Notes: generated by a model not told the origin, from the sequence alone. Counted from the stretch's first letter, positions 27,018 through 35,473 are shown. The stretch is DNA of 64,000 nucleotides from JAKZRT01 sp965247915 (GCA_965247915.1 OZ252048.1:3534001-3598000); one strand, 5' to 3'. Translations and numbers: made by a program.

Positions 27018-27248
27018 GGCTGCAATAATGCACGATTAAGCTGCGAACTCACTGCTTTTCTTCAGGTCGTGATTCCGGCAGACTCAATGCAAGGGCGCCC
27101 TACCCAACCGAGATACAGGCGCCAGCGGTTTGATCGGATTGGCAGAAAAACGCGCAATCCGATGACACCTCGACCCGACAATTCGGCCGGAGTTCTGGCA
27201 GCAGGGCTGTCGCTCAACCAGATCACAATGTTTGCTCAGGAGGCAATT

Positions 27249-27653
27249 ATGTTAGACTAAAAGAATCAATCTTATGCTGAACGTTTTGAAAGCGCGTTCA
27301 ATGAAGGCACCGTGGATGCTTTTGACGGGCTTTTTTCGGTGGACACGGTCGATCACGGGCCATGGCCGGGCCACACGCCCGATTTGGCGGGCTTCAAAGC
27401 CGGGCTGACCGAGATGCGGGCCAGCTTTCCCGACCTTCGCGTGAACGTCGCACGGACCGTGGCTGAGGGTGATCTTATGGCTGTGCACTTCAAGATCAGC
27501 GGCACCCAGCTTGGCGAATTCATGGGAGCCCCGCCCAGCGGCAAAACTTTCGAAATTGAGGCAATGGACATCCTGCGATTGACGGAGGGCCGCGTCACCG
27601 AACATTGGGGCGTCATGGATGCAGCGGGCATGGCTGCTCAGCTTGGTTTCTAA
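27249..27653 (+). pseudogene. SnoaL-like ester cyclase family protein with stop at codon 4
   Basis: The frame from ATG 27249, 5 bases after a strong AGGAGG (27238-27243), reads MLD, then TAA (27258-27260), then KNQSYAERFESAFNEGTVDAF and on to VTEHWGVMDAAGMAAQLGF. The fold is the NTF2-like SnoaL type (EGDLMAVHFKISGT, GAPPSGKTFEIEAMDILRLTEG). Without the stop the protein would be 134 residues, the family's usual size. Restart at an internal codon (27312 GTG/ATG region) would drop the first helix. Substrate unknown. Confidence 0.7.
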
Positions 27654-28088
27654 GCGCGGCCGGCGCGCGTGTCTGTTAGTGTGGACGTCAAATTGACAAG
27701 CGCCAGGCGTCAGGGCCAGCGCGGGGGCACGACATTTCAGCACACCCCCATTCTGGCCCGCGCGCAGAAATTAAGTTCTGATAACGCCGATGCGCATCCG
27801 GTTCGAGAGAATACAACCAAAGCATTCACCATCGCCGCATCGGTCGGCATCCTGCCCATCAAGCAGGAAGCTGCACAGTTTGCGGAAGTCTCTCTTGGGC
27901 TCAATCCAGTCCTTTTCGGCCAATTGATCGGACGCCTGCCCTCAGATTAGGTTGGTTTTGAAGCCATACTATCCGGGACCCTTTTATAAGCCCCCCCCAT
28001 TCAGCCCAAAGCATACTGAATGCTCGTGCCAGGATTTCCCCGGTACATATCATCTTGACCGCAAAGGCGGCCCGCACTAGCGGGGGCC
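27654..28088. other. Intergenic stretch, no gene supported
   Basis: A 93-codon ORF (27669-27950) is open. Its second half (ASVGILPIKQEAAQFAEVSL) is protein-like but unknown to me, and it has no ribosome-binding site. It may be a C-terminal gene fragment. No tRNA, hairpin-plus-T-run or known repeat was seen. Confidence 0.3.
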
Positions 28089-28961
28089 ATGACCACCTGG
28101 ACTGCCTTTACCACGGCTGCTGACAAGACCCGCGCTGAGGCGCTGAGCCTGGCGTTGGAGACGCTGCCGACCGAGCCATACGGGGTCGGTGTGTTCGAGA
28201 TCGAGGACGGCGCGGGTAAATGCGAGGTCGGGGCCTATTTTGACCAGCCCCCCGACCCAGCCGGGCTGGCGCTGTTGGCAGCACTGCACGGGGCGCGCGA
28301 CTTTGTGGTGTCCGAACTGCCCGAGACCGACTGGGTGGCCCATGTCAGGCACGAGCTGGCCCCGGTCGAGGCGGGGCGTTTTTTTGTATATGGAAGCCAC
28401 GATGCCGACAAACTGCCCGCGAGGGCTGTCGGTCTGCGGATCGAGGCGGCGATGGCCTTTGGCACCGGCCATCACGGCACCACGCGCGGCTGTCTTCTGG
28501 CGCTGGAGAGCCTGGCGAGTGCCGGCATCAGCCCGCGCGCGGTGGCCGATATTGGCTGCGGAACGGCGGTGCTGGCGATGGCGGCGGCGCGCCTGTGGAG
28601 CGTGCCAACAATTGCGTCGGACATTGATGAAATTGCTGTGGAAGTCGCGCGGACAAATCTGCGCGTCAACGGTCTGGCCGAGGCTGTGGCCTGTGTGCGG
28701 GCGGATGGATTTGACCACCCGGAAATTTCACGCCTGGCCCCTTATGACCTTGTTTTCGCCAACATTCTAAAAGGCCCGCTGATCGATCTGGCCCCAACAA
28801 TGGCCGCGCATGTTGCACCGCAAGGGTCGGTCATAATTTCGGGCATTCTTAGCCAGCAGACCGCCGAGGTCGCGGCGGTTTATGCGAGAATTGGGTTCAA
28901 TACGGTCGAAATCATTCAGATCGTCGACTGGGCGACCCTGATCTTGCGGTTCGAGCCCTAG
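28089..28961 (+). CDS. prmA: Ribosomal protein L11 methyltransferase
   Basis: 290 residues. It trimethylates L11 using S-adenosylmethionine. N-terminal L11-recognition domain, then a Rossmann domain with AFGTGHHGTTRGCL, the SAM loop VADIGCGTAVLAMAA, DIDEIAVEVARTN and the catalytic-pocket FANILKGPLI (the NPPY-equivalent NxL). Usual length. ATG 28089 directly follows the leader CGGGGGCC. Soluble. Confidence 0.92.
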   Translation: MTTWTAFTTAADKTRAEALSLALETLPTEPYGVGVFEIEDGAGKCEVGAYFDQPPDPAGLALLAALHGARDFVVSELPETDWVAHVRHELAPVEAGRFFVYGSHDADKLPARAVGLRIEAAMAFGTGHHGTTRGCLLALESLASAGISPRAVADIGCGTAVLAMAAARLWSVPTIASDIDEIAVEVARTNLRVNGLAEAVACVRADGFDHPEISRLAPYDLVFANILKGPLIDLAPTMAAHVAPQGSVIISGILSQQTAEVAAVYARIGFNTVEIIQIVDWATLILRFEP

Positions 28962-29054
28962 AAAAACGGCGAATTTGTCCAGTATTTTAGGCGTCCGGCT
29001 TAAATTTGCCACAATGGGGCGGCAAATTGGCCGGACATTTTATCGGAGGCTGCT

Positions 29055-29402
29055 ATGGCAGACGCTCAGCTGCAAAAATTTGGCAAGCGCCTGAACCGGA
29101 TTAACCGGCGACACGAGAAGCTGGCGCAGGGATTTGTCAATGTCGTCAGCGCTGACGGGCTGTTGGTTGCGCATCCGCGTCGCCAGCAATTGAAATTTCC
29201 ATGGCGCGTGCTGGCGGTTATCGCTGCACTATTTTTCGTTTTCAAAGGTTTGCTGATGGTTGGGCTCGGTGAGCAGGAATACACCGACCGCGCCCTCAGC
29301 CTTCAGACCGGCACACCGGTCGAGCAGGTGGGTGGCTGGATCATGCAACCCGATCCGCTGACGCTTTGGGTCGCCAAGCAACTGAACGCCACCAAATTCT
29401 AA
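29055..29402 (+). CDS. Hypothetical small membrane protein
   Basis: 115 residues. Basic N-terminal part (FGKRLNRINRRHEKLAQGF), one membrane helix at about residues 56-77 (VLAVIAALFFVFKGLLMVGLG) and a C-terminal part with PVEQVGGWIMQPDPLT. It resembles uncharacterised Rhodobacterales proteins, but I cannot name a function. ATG 29055 follows GGAGGC (29045-29050), good spacing. Confidence 0.65.
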   Translation: MADAQLQKFGKRLNRINRRHEKLAQGFVNVVSADGLLVAHPRRQQLKFPWRVLAVIAALFFVFKGLLMVGLGEQEYTDRALSLQTGTPVEQVGGWIMQPDPLTLWVAKQLNATKF

Positions 29403-29449
29403 GTATGTAACGCGCGTGGGCTTCCCTCGCCGCACGCAGCACCAATATG

Positions 29450-29481
29450 CAAGGCCGCGATTTCACCCAATCGCGGCCTTG
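29450..29481. terminator. Bidirectional terminator-like hairpin
   Basis: AAGGCCGCGATT (29451-29462) pairs perfectly with AATCGCGGCCTT (29469-29480) around a six-base loop. It lies between the convergent small membrane protein gene and the DUF1127 gene. The T-run after it is short, so termination strength is uncertain. Confidence 0.6.
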
Positions 29482-29508
29482 CGCCGTTTCGCGTCGTGTT
29501 GCGGTGGC

Positions 29509-29724
29509 TCAGAGGCCGGGCCGACGGGCAATCAGGTCGATGTCGCCACGGCAGAGGCCGATGTCTTCAAGCTCGTGATCGCTGAGGTTGGACAGAGCGT
29601 TGCGGGTCGAGCGCTCGGCGTACCAGCCGGTTGCGGCGGCGGCGACGTGGGTCAGAGTGCGCGCGATGGTGCCTCCGATCGAGGGGGCAGCGCCGACGGG
29701 GCGGAAAGTGTCAAAAGCAGCCAT
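29509..29724 (-). CDS. DUF1127 domain protein (YjiS-like)
   Basis: 71 residues. The C-terminal DUF1127 motif is LSNLSDHELEDIGLCRGDID. DUF1127 proteins are small arginine-rich RNA-related or phosphate/metabolic regulators in alphaproteobacteria; no specific role can be read here. The upstream 250 bases end at the ISAs1-type element. Confidence 0.8.
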   Translation of the reverse strand: MAAFDTFRPVGAAPSIGGTIARTLTHVAAAATGWYAERSTRNALSNLSDHELEDIGLCRGDIDLIARRPGL

Positions 29725-29981
29725 TGGCTTGGTCCTTATGCGTAGGGTTTCGGAGACGCAGCATCTGCGCTCGATCCGGCAGTTAGTCCTGATAAAGCAG
29801 GACGAGAAGAGGGATTTTTGGCATATCTCATATGCAATTTTTGCATAGCTCTGATCGCGGTTAAGATCATGTAAACAAAAGGGTAATCCAGAGCGGGGAT
29901 GTGTCGAAAACAGACCTGGAAATGGCGATTTCTCTCGGTTTTGCGGGCTTGCTGGAAGAGCGGCCCAAAGTGACCCGGGGA

Positions 29982-31221
29982 CAAGGCGATTTACTAAAGA
30001 TCAAAAAATTGTTGCAAATCATATGAGTATCTGAATCTCTGTCCTAAATGAGAGGCGAGGAGATTTTTATCATGGTTTCAGTTCAGTCAGTTTTACGTCA
30101 GGTTCCTGACCCGCGCGGCAAACAAGGCCGTCAACACCCACTTGCCGCACTGTTGGGGTTGATCCTTTTATCGATACTCAGTGGTCGCCAAGGTATGCGA
30201 GCGGCGTTCCGTTTGGGACGCCGCCTTTCACGCAAACAGCTTACGCGCCTGGGCTTTCGTCGAGACCGCTCTTCTCCGTGCCATGCAACGTTGACCGAAA
30301 CACTACGAATCCTTGACCCGAACGCTATGGGACAGATATTCGCCCAGTTCACCACCGATCAACAGGATTGCGAGGGTCATGACATGATCCTTCGCCAGCT
30401 TTCAATTGATGGCAAGACCCTACGTGGCAGTAAGGACGCAGATGGCAATGCCGAGCATGTCCTGTCGGCGTTCTGCGCGGCGCTTGAGCAATCTGTGGGC
30501 CATAGCTCCTCACGAGGCAAAGGCAGGGAAATCCCGGATGCTATGAATTTACTGGAAAAGATCGACCTTGAGGGCTTGATTGTCACTGGAGATGCCATGT
30601 TTTGCCAAAAAACAATCACGTCCCTGATCGTGGAGAAAGGCGGCGACTATGTCTTGCCTGTCAAGAAAAACCAAAAAGACCTGAACGAAGAAATCAAATC
30701 GGCCTTCAACGAGCCGGTTTTTTCCCCTCGCACAATGGCACGAACAGCCGCAACCCGGTCACGGGCGAATTGATCAGCGCCATATCGAACTTCTACCCGC
30801 TAACGCACTCAGTGAATACATGCGAAGTGCCTGGCCCACAATACGGTGCATCGCCCGGATCACGCGCAATCGTCAGCATGTCAGGGCGGGCAACATCATG
30901 AAAAGTGAAACGGAGACCACCTACCTTATATCCAGCCTGGAAACGGCCACTCCGGAAGCCATTTTGCGCCTGAACCGTAATCATTGGCAAATAGAGACCA
31001 TGCATCGCAACAAGGACGTCACATTGGGTGAAGACCGTTACACGAACCGCTCTGACCATGCGCCCGGAAATATCTTCGCACTCACCAGCGCAGCCATCAC
31101 CCTGCTAAAACGCATATCAAAATCACCCACCAGAGCCATTGAACTGGTTCAGGATAATCGCGGGAAGGCCGCCGCCTTCATCGCAGGAAACACAAAAATG
31201 CATTTTCTCTGAATCGCCCTG
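29982..31221 (+). mobile_element. ISAs1-family insertion sequence
   Basis: 1240 bp. Ends CAAGGCGATTTA (29982) and, reversed, CAGGGCGATTCA (31221) form imperfect inverted repeats. A 9-bp target duplication acccgggga flanks it (29973-29981 and 31222-31230). Inserted between the DUF1127 gene and the ruvC promoter region. Confidence 0.85.
30072..31212 (+). pseudogene. ISAs1 family transposase with one-base frameshift
   Basis: About 380 codons. The first part (MVSVQSVLRQVPDPRGKQG) has LSIDGKTLRGSKD and IVTGDAMFCQKT, the two catalytic Asp regions. The frame breaks at the T6 run 30718-30723. The rest continues in the other frame, with HWQIETMHRNKDVTLGEDR holding the catalytic Glu, to TGA 31210-31212. 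Removing one T (five instead of six) restores a single ORF (EPVFPLAQWHEQ). Confidence 0.8.
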
Positions 31222-31247
31222 ACCCGGGGACAAGACCACTGGCGGAT

Positions 31248-31262
31248 GTTCGCGTTTCGTGC
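31248..31262 (+). promoter_or_regulatory. Possible LexA (SOS) box before ruvC
   Basis: GTTC-N7-GTGC at 31248-31262 is one base from the alphaproteobacterial LexA operator GTTC-N7-GTTC. It lies 38 bases before ruvC, an SOS-regulated gene in many bacteria, and 18 bases inside the right target repeat of the IS element. Confidence 0.35.
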
Positions 31263-31299
31263 TAGCGGTTGGCAACCAAGAAGACGAGCAGGGCGAAAC

Positions 31300-31794
31300 A
31301 TGCGGATAATCGGGGTCGATCCGGGCCTGAGGAACCTCGGCTGGGGGGTGATCGACGTGGATGGATCGCGGCTGTCGCATGTGGCCAACGGGGTGATAAA
31401 GTCGCAGGGGACCGACCTGGCGCAGCGCTTGCTGTGCCTTTTCGAGGCGCTCAGCGAGGTTGTGGCCACGCATCGCCCCGAAGCCGCCGCCGTCGAGCAG
31501 ACCTTCGTGAACCGCGACGGTGCGGACACGCTGAAGCTGGGCCAGGCGCGCGGCATCGCCATGCTGGTGCCGGCGCAGGCCGGGCTGGCGGTCGGTGAAT
31601 ATGCCCCCAACACGGTAAAAAAGACGGTGGTCGGCGTCGGGCACGCCGACAAGCAACAGGTCGCGCATATGGTGCGGCTGCAATTGCCGGGGGTCCAGAT
31701 CGCCGGTCCGGATGCGGCTGACGCGCTGGCGATTGCCATTTGTCACGCCCACCACGGGGCGGGTGCGCCGCGTTGGCGCGAGGTGCGGGCGTGA
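31300..31794 (+). CDS. ruvC: Holliday junction resolvase RuvC
   Basis: 164 residues. Endonuclease that cuts Holliday junctions. Acidic catalytic residues are in IIGVDPGLRNLGWG (D7), AVEQTFVNRD (E), and GPDAADALAIAICHAH (two Asp). Length is usual. The start is ATG 31300; longer in-frame reading upstream is not conserved. Its TGA overlaps the GTG of ruvA, so ruvCAB is one operon. Confidence 0.95.
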   Translation: MRIIGVDPGLRNLGWGVIDVDGSRLSHVANGVIKSQGTDLAQRLLCLFEALSEVVATHRPEAAAVEQTFVNRDGADTLKLGQARGIAMLVPAQAGLAVGEYAPNTVKKTVVGVGHADKQQVAHMVRLQLPGVQIAGPDAADALAIAICHAHHGAGAPRWREVRA

Positions 31795-32498
31795 TCGGGC
31801 GGCTGGCCGGGCGAATTGCGCTGAAGGCGCGCGATCATGTGATGATCGACGTTGGCGGGGTTGGCTATGTGGTGCATGTCTCGGACCGCACTCTGGCCGC
31901 CCTGCCGCCCGAGGGTCAGGCAGCGGCGCTCTTCACCGATCTGCTGGTGCGCGAGGACATTCTGCAGCTATTCGGGTTCCTGAGCGCCGAGGAAAAGGAA
32001 TGGCATCGCCTGTTGATGTCGGTTCAGGGGATCGGCGCCAAGGCGTCGATGGCCATTCTGGGCACCCTGGGCCCCGACGGCGTGACGCAGGCGATTGCGC
32101 TTGGCGACTGGGCTTCGGTCAAGGCCGCCCCCGGGGTCGGGCCAAAGATCGCGCAGCGCGTGGTCAACGAGCTGAAAGACAAGGCCCCCGAGGTGATGTC
32201 GATGGTGGTGGCAACGGCTGATCTGGCCGAGGTGATTGATTTGGGCGACGCGGCCTCGCCGCATGATCCGGCCTCCCCACATGATCCGGCCTCCCCCCCA
32301 ACCCCCCTCTCAGAGGGAGGGGGGAGCGGCCAATCCGCGCCTGCGCCCCAGGCCGAGGCGATGTCGGCGCTGGCCAATCTGGGCTACGGACCTGCCGAGG
32401 CCGCCCGCGCGGTGGCCGAGGCGCGGGGCGAGGACCCGGACACCGACACGCCGGCGCTGATCCGCGCGGCGCTGAAACGCCTCGCGCCGCAGGGTTGA
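31791..32498 (+). CDS. ruvA: Holliday junction DNA helicase subunit RuvA, with palindrome-encoded linker insert
   Basis: 235 residues. Tetrameric junction-binding partner of RuvB. Domain I (MIGRLAGRIALKARDHVMID type), domain II with two helix-hairpin-helix motifs (QGIGAKASMAIL, PGVGPKIAQRVV) and C-terminal domain III (MSALANLGYGPAEAARAV). Between II and III the flexible linker carries a repeated DPASPHDPASPPTPLS segment and a Gly/Ser stretch. These are encoded by a palindromic repeat (32262-32335). GTG start overlaps the ruvC stop. Confidence 0.94.
   Translation: MIGRLAGRIALKARDHVMIDVGGVGYVVHVSDRTLAALPPEGQAAALFTDLLVREDILQLFGFLSAEEKEWHRLLMSVQGIGAKASMAILGTLGPDGVTQAIALGDWASVKAAPGVGPKIAQRVVNELKDKAPEVMSMVVATADLAEVIDLGDAASPHDPASPHDPASPPTPLSEGGGSGQSAPAPQAEAMSALANLGYGPAEAARAVAEARGEDPDTDTPALIRAALKRLAPQG
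32262..32335 (+). repeat. Palindromic repeat family B copy 2, inside ruvA
   Basis: A duplicated catgatccggcctcccc unit (about 32260-32295) is followed by CCCCCCTCTCAGAGGGAGGGGGG-type arms, split as CCCCCCTCT (32303-32311) and AGAGGGAGGGGGG. It is in frame in the RuvA linker, and its palindrome matches the intergenic one at 9233. Confidence 0.65.
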
Positions 32499-32510
32499 AG
32501 GGGATAAGTT

Positions 32511-33542
32511 TTGAATATGACCCAGCCCGACCCGACCATGCGCTCCGAACCGTTGACCGGCGACGCCGACAGGACGCTGCGACCGCAAAGCCTGGATGAT
32601 TTTGTCGGTCAGGCCCAGGCGCGGGCCAATCTGGGCGTGTTTATCGCATCGACGCGGCAACGCGGCCAGGCGATGGATCACACGCTCTTTCACGGGCCGC
32701 CGGGCCTGGGCAAGACCACCCTGGCGCAGATCATCGCGCGCGAGTTGGGGGTGAACTTTCGCATGACCAGCGGGCCGGTGCTGGTGCGGGCCGGCGATCT
32801 GGCCGCGATCCTGACCAATCTCGAGCCGCGCGACGTGCTGTTCATCGACGAAATACACCGGCTGAACCCGGCGGTGGAAGAGGTGCTTTACCCGGCGCTG
32901 GAGGATTTCGAGCTGGATCTGGTGATCGGCGAAGGACCGGCGGCGCGCACCGTGCGGATCGAGCTGCAACCGTTCACGCTGGTCGGTGCGACCACCCGCC
33001 TGGGGCTGTTGACCACGCCGCTGCGCGACCGGTTCGGCATTCCGATCCGGCTGCAGTTCTATTCCGAGGCCGAGCTTTACCAGATCGTTGTGCGCGGCGC
33101 GCGGCTGTTGGGCGTAGAGGCCGAGGAACCGGGCCTGCGCGAGATCGCCCGGCGCGCCCGCGGCACCCCGCGCATTGCCGGGCGGTTGTTGCGCCGGGTC
33201 ATGGACTTCGCGCTGGTCGAGGGCGGCGGGCGGATCACCCGCGCGGTGGCCGACAATGCGCTGATCCGGCTGGGCGTCGACGAGTTGGGGCTCGATCAGG
33301 CCGATCTGCGCTATCTGCGCCTGATCGCGGAAAACTACGCCGGCGGCCCGGTGGGCATCGAGACCCTGTCGGCGGCGCTCAGCGAGGCCCGCGATGCGCT
33401 GGAAGAGGTGATCGAGCCCTATCTGCTGCAACAGGGGCTGATCCAGCGCACCCCGCGCGGCCGGATGCTGGCGCGCAAGGGCTGGACGCATCTGGGCCTG
33501 CGCCCGCCAAAGCCCGACCGGTCCGGCGACCTGTTCAACTGA
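32511..33542 (+). CDS. ruvB: Holliday junction branch migration ATPase RuvB
   Basis: 343 residues. AAA+ motor. Walker A HGPPGLGKTTLA, Walker B LFIDEIHRLN, sensor 1 LVGATTRLGLL, the arginine finger region and sensor 2 RGTPRIAGRLLRR, then the winged-helix domain (RTPRGRMLA). TTG 32511 is chosen because AAGGGG (32498-32503) is 7 bases upstream; ATG 32517 is the alternative. Follows ruvA by 12 bases. Confidence 0.94.
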   Translation: MNMTQPDPTMRSEPLTGDADRTLRPQSLDDFVGQAQARANLGVFIASTRQRGQAMDHTLFHGPPGLGKTTLAQIIARELGVNFRMTSGPVLVRAGDLAAILTNLEPRDVLFIDEIHRLNPAVEEVLYPALEDFELDLVIGEGPAARTVRIELQPFTLVGATTRLGLLTTPLRDRFGIPIRLQFYSEAELYQIVVRGARLLGVEAEEPGLREIARRARGTPRIAGRLLRRVMDFALVEGGGRITRAVADNALIRLGVDELGLDQADLRYLRLIAENYAGGPVGIETLSAALSEARDALEEVIEPYLLQQGLIQRTPRGRMLARKGWTHLGLRPPKPDRSGDLFN

Positions 33543-33689
33543 TTTCCCCGATTGAGCGACGCGCGCCGGGCGGCGCAAGACCTCGTTCGCACTACATTCG
33601 GTCAGTGGGCACGGCCCCCTCGTCGCGCAAGCGCGAATTCACACGCAAGTATATCCTGAAACGATGAAACAATACGGCTGTCCCTTGAC

Positions 33690-33772
33690 CATCATCTTTC
33701 CAGAAACACTCCGGGGAGCGCGAGGGGCTGGCCCCTCGCTACGCGGGCGACGCCATAGGCGGCGCAACAACA
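33690..33772. repeat. Palindromic repeat family A copy 4
   Basis: Reverse orientation: catctttccagaaacactc then CCGGGGAGCGCGAGGGGCTGGCCCCTCGC-like core and a CGACGCCATAGGCGGCGC hairpin. It follows ruvB and may end its transcript. Confidence 0.6.
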
Positions 33773-33824
33773 AAAAATGGTCAGGACAAGTGGTTGCGGC
33801 GCGCCGGTCAAGCGCTTAGGCCCC

Positions 33825-33970
33825 GGGCTCATGATATGCGCCGATCAGATTGCCGCATTCTTTCGCCAGAGCGACGGCAGCTATTACTTTGCGCGCTGGA
33901 CGCGCCCGATTGCGCCGGTGGTCTTTGGCGTCGATGATACCGCGCTGCCGGTGCTCAAGGGGGCGGCTGG
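33825..33970 (+). pseudogene. Fragment of an uncharacterised protein
   Basis: The reading ADQIAAFFRQSDGSYYFARW, then TRPIAPVVFGVDDTALPVLKGA, looks like a real protein N-terminus but stops resembling one after LKGAA. I recognise it only as similar to conserved Rhodobacteraceae hypothetical proteins. It lacks any upstream ribosome-binding site and is surrounded by other fragments. Confidence 0.4.
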
Positions 33971-34041
33971 GGCACAAAACATAACGCGAAACGCTCGGGC
34001 GTAGTAGCTTCCGCCACGGTCAGAGCGACCACGGGGGTGCG

Positions 34042-34137
34042 ATGCGAACCGGGCTTTGCCGCACGCCGGGCATGGATTATCCGATCATCCAGGCGGCGAT
34101 CGGCGAGGTAACTTGTCCGGCGCTTGCTGCAGGCGGC
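34042..34137 (+). pseudogene. N-terminal fragment of nitronate monooxygenase
   Basis: Thirty-two residues, MRTGLCRTPGMDYPIIQAAI then GEVTCPALAAGG, match the opening of nitronate monooxygenase (2-nitropropane dioxygenase), whose TIM barrel begins with LGIDYPIIQAPMGGVTxPELAAAVS. The rest of the gene is missing. The frame runs into the TIR gene, so a careless start call would fuse the two. Confidence 0.6.
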
Positions 34138-34179
34138 CATTGCAAGCAAGATGTAGCCATAGGTTGCGAGAATTGGGAA

Positions 34180-35424
34180 ATGGCCGGTCAGATCGACATC
34201 TTTATTTCGTATAAACGCGAAGAGCGGACGCTTGCCGACCGGCTTTCGGCAGCGGCGCAGGAAGCCGGTTATGTCGTAGTCACCGACAACGATATTCAGA
34301 CCGGCGAAAATTTCGGCAATGCAATCGATCGGATGATCCGAGCGGCCCGCGCCAACGTTGTCCTTTGGACCGTGGCTTCCGCGCAGTCCCAGTGGGTTCA
34401 AAACGAAGCGCGGCTGGCGCGCGATCTTGGCACGCTGTTGGGGGTGCGTTTGAGTGATGTCGACTTGCCCGTCGATCTGCGAAACGAGCAAGCGCTTGAT
34501 TTTGCCGAGACCGGACTGGACTCTGAGGCGGTCAAGGCGATCCTGGTCGCGCTGGAAGAAAAACTCGGGGTTCCGGCCCAAGCGGAACAAGCCGCGGCAC
34601 CCGACCGGTCGGCGGCGGTAACCGAGGAGCTGGCATTCTTTCAGTCGATGAACAAGGTCGGCACGCCAGAGGCCTATCATGCTTTTATCGCGCAGTTTCC
34701 CGCTAGCGGCCTGACCGAGCTTGCGCGATCCGAGATCGCGGCGCTCGATACGTTTCGCGCGCGGATCAAGGGCTGGCTGCCGCCGCTTGGGGCCATAGGC
34801 CTGGCGATCGGGATGGGCGGGCTTTTTCTTGACTACGCGGATTTCTTCGGCTCCGGCGATCCGGGTGGAGATGCCGATTTAGTGGCGCAGCTTGCATCGG
34901 CTGATGCAAAGGTCGCCGATTTGGAGTCTGACGTTGCAGGGTTGCTGGCCGGACTGGTGGACGAGGAAGCGAAGCTTTTGGCCGCAGAGGTCAAGTATGT
35001 GCAGGACCAGATCGATCACCGCGCGCAAGTGGCGCAACTGGTCGCAGATCTGCGGCTGGAGAAGATAAACAGCAGCGAACTTTCGGCGCAGGTGCGTGCC
35101 CTGCAAACCGAGCTGGCCGCTGCCAAGTCCGCAAGCGACGGGTTCTTCGATCTGAGCGCGATGTCAGCGGTTTTTCCCGGAGTGAAACTCGGCGAAGTCA
35201 AGGGCCGGGTGATATTCGAAGTCGTCGTGCGCGGGTCCGAGGCTGAAAAGAATGGGATTATACAGGGCGACGAGATCGTGTCGATTTTCGATAAATCGGT
35301 TCTGGGGCTCGGCGATGTCTTCAGTGAGATTGCGAAGGTGCGGGCACTTGGAATCAGTAGCATGTCGGTTTCTGTGGTCGGCCAGAAAATCGGCAAGGCA
35401 TCGGTAAATCTGGCGCTGAATTAA
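34180..35424 (+). CDS. TIR domain, membrane helix, coiled coil and PDZ protein
   Basis: 414 residues from ATG 34180. Residues 4-125 are a TIR domain (IDIFISYKREERTLADRL, TDNDIQTGENF, VVLWTVASAQSQWVQNEA) with a candidate catalytic Glu at 76. Residues 149-190 hold an F...Y..FI..FP...L..LA..EI motif seen in linkers of bacterial TIR/caspase proteins. Residues 198-218 form one membrane helix, 231-317 a long coiled coil, and 325-412 a PDZ-like domain (VVVRGSEAEKNGIIQGDEIVSI). TIR would face the cytoplasm and coiled coil plus PDZ the periplasm. Not a described defence system that I can name. Confidence 0.8.
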   Translation: MAGQIDIFISYKREERTLADRLSAAAQEAGYVVVTDNDIQTGENFGNAIDRMIRAARANVVLWTVASAQSQWVQNEARLARDLGTLLGVRLSDVDLPVDLRNEQALDFAETGLDSEAVKAILVALEEKLGVPAQAEQAAAPDRSAAVTEELAFFQSMNKVGTPEAYHAFIAQFPASGLTELARSEIAALDTFRARIKGWLPPLGAIGLAIGMGGLFLDYADFFGSGDPGGDADLVAQLASADAKVADLESDVAGLLAGLVDEEAKLLAAEVKYVQDQIDHRAQVAQLVADLRLEKINSSELSAQVRALQTELAAAKSASDGFFDLSAMSAVFPGVKLGEVKGRVIFEVVVRGSEAEKNGIIQGDEIVSIFDKSVLGLGDVFSEIAKVRALGISSMSVSVVGQKIGKASVNLALN

Positions 35425-35473
35425 CCGCCCCAAGGCTCTTTTGTTTTGCCGTTGCTTGTTCCAGTTTGACGCG

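Noticed and set aside
27669..27950. 93-codon ORF after the SnoaL-like gene
   Set aside because: No ribosome-binding site or known family; first half is low in protein character. Mentioned only as a possible fragment.
30718..30723. Programmed -1 frameshift in the ISAs1 transposase
   Set aside because: The needed shift is the loss of one T (+1), not -1, and the family normally has one ORF; mutation or sequencing error is simpler.
34042..34179. Using ATG 34042 as the start of the TIR protein
   Set aside because: The extra 46 residues match nitronate monooxygenase, not TIR proteins; the TIR fold begins at MAGQIDIFISYK.
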